6,056 nt of DNA from an uncultured Oscillospiraceae bacterium (lineage in GTDB: Bacteria; Bacillota; Clostridia; Oscillospirales; Oscillospiraceae), in assembly GCA_959022875.1 (NCBI GenBank), contig CAUFAM010000078.1, positions 1-6,056 on the forward strand. Reading direction: 5' to 3'. How positions within the stretch are numbered: the stretch's first letter is position 1; each line of letters starts with the position of its first letter. Under the pieces are notes generated by a model, which did no database searches, had not been told where the DNA came from, and saw nothing but the letters and a program-made list of their open reading frames with translations. The position numbers and the translations under genes were made by a program. Shown piece by piece: positions 1 to 5,565 of the stretch.

Positions 1-1
1 G

Positions 2-565
2 GCTATCATTTATGTGCTGGTTGGACTGGTCATCGCCGTGGTGGGCGGAACCATTATTGAAACGCTTCACATGGAGAAGCACGTGGAGCCCTTTATTTTT
101 TCCGCAGGGGGTGTGGACATTGAATCTCCCACACTGACCCGGCGCGAGCGGCTGCAATATGCCAAAGAGCAGGTCCTGTCCACCTTTCGGAAGGTCTTCC
201 CCTATATCCTTGTGGGCGTCGGGGTAGGTGCGCTCATCCATAACTGGATTCCCGAGCAGTGGGTGACCGCGATTCTGGGCAGCCACAACCCCTTCGGCGT
301 CATACTGGCCACCCTGGTGGGCATCCCCATGTACGCGGACATTTTCGGTACCATCCCGGTGGCCGAAGCCCTGCTGGCCAAGGGCGCACAGCTGGGCACT
401 GTGCTGACCTTTATGATGGCGGTCACCACGCTGAGCCTGCCCTCGCTGATTATGCTGCGCAAAGCCGTCCGGCCCAAGCTGCTGGCCCTGTTTGTAGGCG
501 TATGCACCATTGGTATTATCCTGGTGGGGTATTTGTTCAATCTGTTTCAATCTGCACTACTTTAA
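2..565 (+). CDS. COG0701/DUF318 permease (YraQ/ArsP type), C-terminal part, truncated by window edge
   Basis: This is the C-terminal portion of a polytopic inner-membrane permease. The reading frame is open to the window's left edge, so the GTG at 14 is internal and the true start lies outside. The visible 187 residues hold hydrophobic segments near the start (VLVGLVIAVVGG), around residues 65-80 (FPYILVGVGVGALIHNWI), 95-115 and 125-150, and a last one at the C-terminus (LLALFVGVCTIGIILVGYLF). The stretches GIPMYADIFGTIPVAEALL and MMAVTTLSLPSLIMLRK resemble the conserved second repeat of COG0701 permeases, with Gly/Pro-rich helices and a basic loop before the last helix. Some members (ArsP) export trivalent organoarsenicals; others have no known substrate. 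An arsenate reductase two genes downstream in the same operon favours a role in arsenic efflux, but the substrate is inferred. The next gene starts 18 nt after the stop. Family assignment is firm; function is tentative. Confidence 0.85.
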   Translation, partial: AIIYVLVGLVIAVVGGTIIETLHMEKHVEPFIFSAGGVDIESPTLTRRERLQYAKEQVLSTFRKVFPYILVGVGVGALIHNWIPEQWVTAILGSHNPFGVILATLVGIPMYADIFGTIPVAEALLAKGAQLGTVLTFMMAVTTLSLPSLIMLRKAVRPKLLALFVGVCTIGIILVGYLFNLFQSALL

Positions 566-569
566 TCTT

Positions 570-575
570 GGAGGT
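570..575 (+). promoter_or_regulatory. Ribosome binding site of the thioredoxin-like gene
   Basis: GGAGGT lies 8 nt before the ATG at 584. It settles the start: the ATG at 576 directly abuts the site and is in another frame, so it cannot be used. The site sits in the 18-nt gap after the permease stop, which supports co-transcription with independent translation initiation. Confidence 0.8.
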
Positions 576-583
576 ATGAAATT

Positions 584-931
584 ATGGGTTTTTTTAGCAA
601 AAAGAAGAAAGAGGACGCTCCTTCCTGCTGCTGCGGCGGCAGCTGCACACCTGAGGCCATGGCCCAGGCAGAATCGGTCAAAGCTTCCGGCGGTGTCAAG
701 GTCCTGGGGTCCGGCTGCGCCAAATGCAATGCCCTGGAACAGGCTGCCCGGGAAGCTCTGGCGGAGCTGGGAATGGATACTGCCATCGACCACGTAACCG
801 ACTTTGCCCAGATCGCCGCCTACGGGGTTATGACCACTCCGGCGCTAGTGGTGGACGGCAAGGTGGTGTCCTACGGCAAGGTGCTGACCAAGGATGAGGC
901 CAAGGGACTCATTCAGAAGCAGCGGGGATAA
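584..931 (+). CDS. Small thioredoxin-fold protein with CxxC and Cys-rich N-terminal tail
   Basis: A 115-residue cytoplasmic protein of the small 'redox-active disulfide protein'/MTH895-like thioredoxin family. After a lysine-rich start (GFFSKKKKED) comes a cysteine cluster, CCCGGSC at residues 15-21. A thioredoxin fold spans about residues 37-113. Its active site is GCAKC (Cys45, Cys48), placed after the first beta strand (VKVLGSG), and the cis-proline is Pro86 in TTPALVVDG. The usual family length is about 75-80 residues, so the first 35 residues are an extension. There is no signal peptide. The gene sits between the permease and the arsenate reductase; the arsenate reductase ATG follows its stop after 4 nt. 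The position suggests a dedicated reductant for ArsC, or a thiol carrier handing metalloid to the permease. Both are inferences: family members occur next to COG0701 permeases, but few have been characterised. Confidence 0.85.
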   Translation: MGFFSKKKKEDAPSCCCGGSCTPEAMAQAESVKASGGVKVLGSGCAKCNALEQAAREALAELGMDTAIDHVTDFAQIAAYGVMTTPALVVDGKVVSYGKVLTKDEAKGLIQKQRG

Positions 932-935
932 GGCC

Positions 936-1352
936 ATGGAGCACAAGCCAAACGTTGCCTTCATCTGTGTCCACAACTCCTGCCGCAGCCAGATGGCAGA
1001 GGCCCTGGGCAAGCTTCTGGCCGCCGACACCTTTCACAGCTGCTCCGCTGGAACCGAGACCAAGCCTCAAATCAACCAAGACGCTGTGCGCCTGATGAAG
1101 GAAATCTATGGTGTAGACATGGAGCAGACCCAGCACAGCAAGCTGCTCTCCCAGATTCCCCCGGCCGACATTGTGGTCACCATGGGCTGCAACGTCTCCT
1201 GCCCCACCCTGCCATGCAGGCACCGTGAGGACTGGGGGCTGGATGACCCCACCGGAAAAGGCGACGAGGCCTTTCGGGAAACTATCCGCGCCATCGAGCA
1301 AAAGATCCTGGATCTGAAGCAAAGGGTCGAACAGGGCGTATTTGAGTGCTGA
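936..1352 (+). CDS. arsC: Arsenate reductase, low-molecular-weight phosphatase fold (thioredoxin-coupled type)
   Basis: A 138-residue cytoplasmic enzyme expected to reduce arsenate to arsenite. The N-terminus carries the phosphatase P-loop CX5R, here C11-V-H-N-S-C16-R17, followed by SQMAEAL as in S. aureus-type ArsC. Further conserved blocks are FHSCSAGTE (33-41), DIVVTMGC (78-85) and EDWGLDDPTGKGDEAFR (98-114), the last holding the general-acid aspartate. Cys85, Cys89 and Cys94 lie in the mobile loop that relays the disulfide from Cys11 in this family. The ATG at 936 is preferred over the in-frame ATG at 894 because it puts the P-loop at the usual position and avoids overlap with the upstream gene. 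It has only a weak upstream GGGGA (924-928) and lies 4 nt after the upstream stop, so translational coupling is likely. Length is normal (about 130-140). This is the last gene of its operon. A plain protein tyrosine phosphatase is less likely given the Cys-rich loop. Confidence 0.92.
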   Translation: MEHKPNVAFICVHNSCRSQMAEALGKLLAADTFHSCSAGTETKPQINQDAVRLMKEIYGVDMEQTQHSKLLSQIPPADIVVTMGCNVSCPTLPCRHREDWGLDDPTGKGDEAFRETIRAIEQKILDLKQRVEQGVFEC

Positions 1353-1391
1353 GACGGACACGGTTCTTCCCCATCCAATCTATTTAAACAA

Positions 1392-1445
1392 ACTGCACCC
1401 CATACTTCCTCCAGCCATTCCGCCTGGTGAAGTATGGGGTGCAGT
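1392..1445. terminator. Bidirectional intrinsic terminator between convergent arsC and GH25 genes
   Basis: The arms 1392-1408 and 1429-1445 are perfectly complementary over 17 bp (ACTGCACCCCATACTTC and its inverse). The 20-nt loop has a further possible CCAG/CTGG pairing (1411-1414 with 1424-1427). On the - strand the stem is followed by TTGTTTAAATA, a reasonable U-tract. On the + strand it is followed by the pyrimidine-rich CTTGTCTTCT. It lies 39 nt after the arsC stop and 25 nt after the GH25 stop, so one structure can serve both genes. Termination is likely more efficient on the - strand. Confidence 0.82.
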
Positions 1446-1470
1446 CTTGTCTTCTGACCCGTGGGGTAAA

Positions 1471-2340
1471 TTATCCCAGCATCAGGTTCAAATCCACATT
1501 TCCTTCAATTCCCGCCACAGTTCCCGTGTGGGTATACTGCCACAGGTCGAAGTGGTAATAAAAATCAGGCTTCTGATCATACTCGGCCAGCCACAGGGTA
1601 TAGTCGGTCAGCTCCCGCAGGTCATAGTGGAGATAACCCAGATCCTGATTAAAATAGACCGCAGGTTCATATCCCCCCTGAGCCACCTGGGCACAGAAGG
1701 CCTTGGCGCACTGGGTCAGCACCTCGCCGGTCATGCCGTCAGTACGGGCGTTCTGGCCCGAGGTAATGGGCTCCCAGTCAAAGGCAATGGGGCCGGTAAT
1801 CTCATAATCCTCAATGGCGTGGAGGACAAAGGCCGCTTCCGCTTCCGCCTCCTCTGGGGTGATGGCCTGGGAGAAGAAATAGACCCCCACCTCCAGGCCC
1901 GCATCCAGCGCGCCCTGAACGTTAGTCTCAAACCGCTCGTCCATCATAAGCCCGCCTTCCGTGTAGCCCCGGTAGCCCAGTCGGATGATGGCAAAATCGA
2001 TGCCGTCCGCCGCCACCGCCTGCCAGTCAATGTCCTGCTGATAGAAGGAGACGTCCACGCCGGTCTTGGCCGAAATGCCGTCCTTCTCATAGGTAACCCG
2101 ACCCTGTTCGTCTATGGAAAAGTCCTCTGGGGCATAGGGATTGCGGGGCATACCCTCCATGGCCACCAGCGTCTGCCCTCCATACTGGAAGGTCTCCGGT
2201 TCCGGGGCCAGCCGCTCACTCAGCACCAGATACAGTGCCACCCCTGCCACAGCCATGGCGATGACGGACACAACCAGCGCGGCGATTCCCAGCCGTTTTC
2301 CGGTCTGCCCCTGCTGGCCGCCGGAAATATTGTCGTTCAT
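1471..2340 (-). CDS. Membrane-anchored GH25 lysozyme (N-acetylmuramidase)
   Basis: A 289-residue protein predicted to cleave the MurNAc-GlcNAc bond of peptidoglycan outside the membrane. A short polar cytoplasmic tail (1-16, ending GKR) precedes one transmembrane helix (about 17-40, LGIAALVVSVIAMAVAGVAL...). With basic residues before the helix and no visible cleavage site, it is probably a type II anchor. A linker of about 50 residues (41-92) follows. The GH25 domain runs from GVDVSFYQQDIDW (93-105) to the end. Typical features are Asp95, IDFAIIRLGYRGY (113-125), GVYFFSQA (151-158), the catalytic FDWEP with Asp187 and Glu189, and a C-terminal FDLWQYT...GNVDLNLML. No cell-wall binding repeats are present. 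The ATG at 2340 is chosen over the in-frame ATG at 2367 because AAGGAGG lies 7 nt before it. The gene has its own promoter and terminator and is a single-gene unit. A housekeeping wall role is likely. A phage endolysin is unlikely, as no phage genes are nearby and the enzyme is membrane-bound. Confidence 0.92.
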   Translation of the reverse strand: MNDNISGGQQGQTGKRLGIAALVVSVIAMAVAGVALYLVLSERLAPEPETFQYGGQTLVAMEGMPRNPYAPEDFSIDEQGRVTYEKDGISAKTGVDVSFYQQDIDWQAVAADGIDFAIIRLGYRGYTEGGLMMDERFETNVQGALDAGLEVGVYFFSQAITPEEAEAEAAFVLHAIEDYEITGPIAFDWEPITSGQNARTDGMTGEVLTQCAKAFCAQVAQGGYEPAVYFNQDLGYLHYDLRELTDYTLWLAEYDQKPDFYYHFDLWQYTHTGTVAGIEGNVDLNLMLG

Positions 2341-2347
2341 AGGAATT

Positions 2348-2354
2348 CCTCCTT
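2348..2354 (-). promoter_or_regulatory. Ribosome binding site of the GH25 gene
   Basis: AAGGAGG on the - strand, 7 nt before the ATG at 2340, is a near-perfect match to the 16S rRNA 3' end. It rules out the upstream in-frame ATG at 2367, which would place this site inside the gene. Confidence 0.88.
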
Positions 2355-2375
2355 CCATCTTCGACAATTTTCCCC

Positions 2376-2404
2376 ATTATAGCAGAGGAATGTGGAAAGA
2401 TCAA
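2376..2404 (-). promoter_or_regulatory. Sigma-70-type promoter of the GH25 gene
   Basis: Reading the - strand, TTGATC (2404-2399) and TATAAT (2381-2376) are separated by exactly 17 nt. TG one base before the -10 makes it an extended -10 (TGCTATAAT). Transcription would begin near 2369, giving a leader of about 30 nt that contains the AAGGAGG site. The -35 hexamer lies just past the U-tract of the terminator that ends the metH operon, so the GH25 gene appears to be transcribed independently of metH. No operator repeat was seen around it. Confidence 0.8.
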
Positions 2405-2409
2405 CGAAA

Positions 2410-2457
2410 GAAATATCCCTCCGGCCATTCTTGATGGCATAGCCGGAGGGATATTTC
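2410..2457 (-). terminator. Intrinsic terminator of the asnA-metH operon
   Basis: Arms 2410-2425 and 2442-2457 are perfectly complementary over 16 bp (GAAATATCCCTCCGGC and its inverse) around a 16-nt loop. On the - strand the hairpin runs into TATTTCTTTCGTT, a T-rich tail. It starts 41 nt after the metH stop codon. The GC-rich loop-proximal half and AT-rich base are usual for a Rho-independent terminator. On the + strand the flank is not T-rich and no gene needs it. Confidence 0.8.
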
Positions 2458-2498
2458 CACATAAGTTCTAGGGGCAGCGGCTCTGCCGCCGCGTTACA

Positions 2499-4895
2499 TT
2501 ATCCGATAACCTGCCGGGCCACATCCACGCTCTGCTTGGCGTCCCTGGCGTAGAAGTCGGCGCCGATCTGTCTGGCGTATTCCGCCGTGAGCACCGCGCC
2601 GCCCACTACTACCTTACAGGGAAGGTTCCGCTGGCGGAGCAGGGCGATGGTCTGCTCCATACTGCGCAGGGTGGTGGTCATCAGGGCGGACAGCCCCACA
2701 AGGGGAGCATGATGCTTCTCCGCCGCCTGAACGACCTCCTCCGGGTCTACGTCCTTGCCCAGGTCGATCACCGGGTAGCCGTAGTTCTCCAGCAGCACCT
2801 TGACAATGTTTTTGCCAATGTCGTGGATGTCCCCCTTCACGGTGGCCAGCACAATGGGGGCACGCTCTCCAGCCTCGCCTTCCGGCCGGGCAGGCATGGT
2901 CTGGCGGATCACCTCAAAGGCAGCCTGGGCCGCTCCGGCAGACTGAATGAGCTGGGGCAGGAATACCTTTCCCGTCTCAAAGTCCGCCCCCACCTTATCC
3001 AGGGCGGGAATCAGGATGTCGTCCACGATGGTCATGGCCTCGGTAGTCTCCAGCAGCTTGCGGGTACACTCCCCCGCCTCACCCCGGAGGCCCGCCTCCA
3101 CGATCTGGCTCAGGCTCCGTTCGCCTCCCCCGGGGGCCGTAACCTGCTGCCCGGCTCCGGCGGTGATGGAGGTGGAGATGGTGGCCCCGCCGTAGGCGGC
3201 AATAAACTCCCGGGCTTCTTTGTCGATGTTCATAAGCAGATGATAGCTGCGCACCGCCGCCATCATCTCTCCCATGTTGGGATTAATAATGGGCAGATCC
3301 AATCCGCAGGTCATGGCCATGGTGAGGAAGTTCTGATTGATCAGGGGCCGGGCGGGCAGACCGAAGGAGATGTTGGACACACCCAGCACTGTCTTCAGCC
3401 CCAGCTCACTGTGCACCAGCCTCAAGGCCTCCAGAGTCTGGGCGGCTCCCTCCTGCTCGGCGGAGACGGTGAGGGTCAGGCAGTCGATGTACACATCCTC
3501 CCGCCGGATGCCATAGGACAGGGCGGTGTCCAGAATCCGCCGGGCAATGTCCATGCGGGCCTGGGTGCTTTTGGGGATACCCTCCTTGTCCAGGGTCAGG
3601 CCCACCACGGCAGCGCCATACTTTTTCACCAGGGGGAAGATGGCCTCCATGGTCTCCCGGTCTCCGTTCACCGAGTTGACAATGGCCTTGCCGCAGTAGA
3701 CCCGCAGGGCCTTCTCCAGCACCTCGGGCCGGGTGGAATCCATCTGGAGGGGAGCATCGGTGACCCCCTGGAGAGCCTTGACCACCCGGACCATCATCTC
3801 TGCCTCATCAATTTCGGGCAGGCCTACATTCACGTCCAGAATATCCGCCCCGGCCTCCATCTGCTCCAGGGCCTGGCCCAGCATGAAGTCCACATCACCC
3901 CGGCGCAGAGCCTCTTTCATCAGCTTCTTGCCGGTGGGGTTGATGCGCTCGCCGATGACCCTCACCCGGTCGATGGGCACCACGGTGCTTGGGCTGCACA
4001 CGGCGGCGGGGATGGGCTCTCGCTGTACGTCCGGAATGTCCCGTCCCTCCAGGGCTTTGTTCAGCAGGGCAATGTACTCCGGGGTGGTACCGCAGCAGCC
4101 CCCGTAGAACTTTACGCCAAGGCCGGTCAGCTCCGCCATGGCGGCGGCAAACTCCTCCGGGGTAATATCATAGCCTGCGCCTCCCGGGTCAGGAAGGCCG
4201 GCGTTTGGCTTGATGGAAATCGGCAAGGTGGTCCAGCGGCGCAGTTCCTCCACCAGAGGCGGCATCTCCCGGGGCCCCAGAGAGCAGTTTACGCCGATCA
4301 CGTCCGCCCCCATGCCCTCCAGGGTCAGGGCGGCGGCAGCGGGAGAATGGCCCAGGAAGGTCCGTCCCCGCTCCTCATAGGTAAGGGAGACCATCACAGG
4401 CAGGTCGCTGTTTTCCTTTACCGCCAGAAGGGCAGCCCGGCACTCCTGAAGGTCGGTCATGGTCTCGATCATCACAAGGTCGGCCCCGGCCTTCACCGCT
4501 GCACGCACCTGCTGGGCAAAAATCTCCACAGCGCTCTCAAAATCCAGGGAGCCTGTGGGCTCCAGCAGCTGTCCCGTGGGTCCCATGTCCAGGGCGACCA
4601 GGGCCTGGCCCCGGGCGGCCTCTTTGGCCAGGGCAATGGAGGCGGGAATGACCTCCTCCACCGTCTTTCCCGTACGGCGCAGCTTTTCCCGGTTAGCACC
4701 GAAGGTATTGGCGCACAAAATCTGGCTGCCTGCGTCCACATAGGAGCGGTGAATATCCTTCACCCAGTCCGGGTGCTCCAGGGCCGCCAACTCCGGATAT
4801 TCTCCCAGCTTCAGCCCCTTGGCCTGGAGCATGGTGCCCATCCCTCCGTCCAAAAGGATGGGGCCCTGCCCCTTAAGCAGCGTGTTAAAATCCAC
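2499..4895 (-). CDS. metH: Cobalamin-dependent methionine synthase lacking the reactivation domain
   Basis: A 798-residue cytoplasmic enzyme transferring a methyl group from methyltetrahydrofolate to homocysteine via B12. Domain 1 (about 1-290) is the homocysteine S-methyltransferase barrel: ILLDGGMGTMLQ (13-24), TFGANR (64-69), and zinc ligands Cys204 (GVNCSLGP) and Cys267-Cys268 (GGCCGT). Domain 2 (about 308-560) is the pterin-binding barrel: IGERINPTG (314-322), DVNVG (354-358), LQMDSTRP (383-390), NSVNGD (407-412), SNISFGLP (507-514). A four-helix cap (about 590-670) precedes the B12 Rossmann domain with GDIHDIGKN (688-696), His691 being the lower axial ligand. The protein ends there: the reactivation domain of about 330 residues seen in E. 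coli MetH (1227 residues) is absent, its counterpart being the gene just upstream. The GTG at 4895 has GGGAGG (4906-4901) before it and starts the barrel normally. It overlaps the upstream gene by 11 nt. The frame stays open further upstream to 5285, but that part is only a shadow of the neighbour. Confidence 0.95.
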   Translation of the reverse strand: MDFNTLLKGQGPILLDGGMGTMLQAKGLKLGEYPELAALEHPDWVKDIHRSYVDAGSQILCANTFGANREKLRRTGKTVEEVIPASIALAKEAARGQALVALDMGPTGQLLEPTGSLDFESAVEIFAQQVRAAVKAGADLVMIETMTDLQECRAALLAVKENSDLPVMVSLTYEERGRTFLGHSPAAAALTLEGMGADVIGVNCSLGPREMPPLVEELRRWTTLPISIKPNAGLPDPGGAGYDITPEEFAAAMAELTGLGVKFYGGCCGTTPEYIALLNKALEGRDIPDVQREPIPAAVCSPSTVVPIDRVRVIGERINPTGKKLMKEALRRGDVDFMLGQALEQMEAGADILDVNVGLPEIDEAEMMVRVVKALQGVTDAPLQMDSTRPEVLEKALRVYCGKAIVNSVNGDRETMEAIFPLVKKYGAAVVGLTLDKEGIPKSTQARMDIARRILDTALSYGIRREDVYIDCLTLTVSAEQEGAAQTLEALRLVHSELGLKTVLGVSNISFGLPARPLINQNFLTMAMTCGLDLPIINPNMGEMMAAVRSYHLLMNIDKEAREFIAAYGGATISTSITAGAGQQVTAPGGGERSLSQIVEAGLRGEAGECTRKLLETTEAMTIVDDILIPALDKVGADFETGKVFLPQLIQSAGAAQAAFEVIRQTMPARPEGEAGERAPIVLATVKGDIHDIGKNIVKVLLENYGYPVIDLGKDVDPEEVVQAAEKHHAPLVGLSALMTTTLRSMEQTIALLRQRNLPCKVVVGGAVLTAEYARQIGADFYARDAKQSVDVARQVIG

Positions 4896-5565
4896 AGTGT
4901 CCTCCCGCCTTTCGATACTGGCAGCCCTCCCGGGCGGGACAGCCCAGGCAGCTGCGGTGTGTTGCTTCCAATTCCTCGTCTGAAATTCCCAAAATGGCGG
5001 TGACGGATTTTCGGGGGGTGAGCAGACTGCTGGCGTTGACGCACAGCCCCACCCGCCGGGGGGCATCCAGCAAGTTGAGCAGCCCTCCCTGCACCTCCAG
5101 TGGGAGATCCCCATAGCCGGGGCTGAAGCGGTAGTGGAAAAAGCAGCCAGGGAACTTGCTTTGAAGCTCCAGCTCAATCTGGTCGCACAGCTCCTCCACC
5201 GCCGCCGACGCGCAGCAGTCCAGGGCCAGCGCCCGGGCCATATCCCGCTGCTCCGCCCGGCGGATAAGGGTATCGGTCTCCGCACCCAGGGTGGCGCAGA
5301 ACACCGCCGCCCGGCGGCAGTGGATCAGATGGGATTTCAAATCCCGGCCCGGAAGGAGCAGTCCCCCTTCCAGACGCACCCCATTCTCTTCCGCAGTCAC
5401 CGTCAGTTCCCGCCAGGCCCAGCGGGGCCTGGCCACCGACAGCAGCTCTTCGGTGCAGCCCTCCACCAGTGCCCGCAGCTGCCCGTCGGCCTTTTCCGGC
5501 GGACAGCCCATGTAGCGAAGCACCTCGTCAGCACTCACCTGGGAAATTCGGATGGGCGCGGCCAT
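4885..5565 (-). CDS. Stand-alone methionine synthase reactivation-domain protein with Cys-rich C-terminus
   Basis: A 226-residue cytoplasmic protein resembling the C-terminal AdoMet-binding reactivation domain of MetH. The key block is HYRFSPGYGDLPLEVQ (144-159), followed by LLDAPRRVGLCVNASSLLTPRKSVTAILGIS (165-195), matching the R-x-S-P-G-Y region that binds S-adenosylmethionine in MetH. The middle (DLKSHLIHCRRAAVFCATLGAETD, 75-98) resembles the portion seen in Firmicute homologues. At about 226 residues it is shorter than the E. coli domain (about 330). The C-terminus adds four cysteines, Cys206, Cys209, Cys215 and Cys224 (CLGC...C-Q-Y-R-K...C), a possible Fe-S or zinc site. Its probable job is reductive methylation of inactive cob(II)alamin on MetH, which is encoded directly downstream and lacks this domain. 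A comparable split pair is known in Thermotoga maritima (TM0268/TM0269). The ATG at 5565 overlaps the asnA stop (TAATG). The in-frame upstream ATG at 5619 would lie within asnA. No strong ribosome binding site is seen, so coupling is likely. Confidence 0.88.
   Translation of the reverse strand: MAAPIRISQVSADEVLRYMGCPPEKADGQLRALVEGCTEELLSVARPRWAWRELTVTAEENGVRLEGGLLLPGRDLKSHLIHCRRAAVFCATLGAETDTLIRRAEQRDMARALALDCCASAAVEELCDQIELELQSKFPGCFFHYRFSPGYGDLPLEVQGGLLNLLDAPRRVGLCVNASSLLTPRKSVTAILGISDEELEATHRSCLGCPAREGCQYRKAGGHCGF
4901..4906 (-). promoter_or_regulatory. Ribosome binding site of metH inside the upstream gene
   Basis: GGGAGG on the - strand stands 5 nt before the GTG at 4895 and lies within the last codons of the reactivation-protein gene, whose stop codon is at 4887-4885. 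It supports the GTG start and suggests that metH translation is tied to that of its partner. Confidence 0.7.

Noticed and set aside
894..935. Upstream in-frame ATG for arsC at 894
   Set aside because: It would add 14 residues ahead of the conserved N-terminal strand and overlap the thioredoxin-like gene by 38 nt. The ATG at 936 gives the family's normal start.
1342..2382. 346-codon open frame on the + strand, antisense to the GH25 gene
   Set aside because: It starts inside arsC, runs through the terminator hairpin and covers the GH25 gene in reverse. No ribosome binding site or family features are visible.
2473..2489. Small GC-rich inverted repeat just after the metH stop (GCGGC-TCT-GCCGC, or GGCAG/CTGCC)
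   Set aside because: The stem is only 5 bp and no T-run follows. The 16-bp hairpin at 2410-2457 is the far better terminator. This one may be chance in GC-rich DNA.
4885..4895. Possible frameshift splitting a single activator-MetH fusion
   Set aside because: Both proteins have proper ends: the MetH GTG has its own ribosome binding site and a normal N-terminus. In single-chain MetH the activation domain is at the C-terminus, so the upstream order does not suggest a broken fusion.
2709..5003. 764-codon open frame on the + strand, antisense to metH
   Set aside because: It lies wholly opposite metH and the end of the activator gene, both with strong family motifs. Its translation is low-complexity, rich in His, Gly and Gln, and matches no family I recognise. 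GC-rich genes commonly leave one antisense frame open.
4896..5285. In-frame N-terminal extension of metH of 130 codons
   Set aside because: The extension translates to Arg/Pro/Trp-rich sequence from an alternative frame of the activator gene. The MetH barrel begins normally at the GTG at 4895, which has GGGAGG in front of it.
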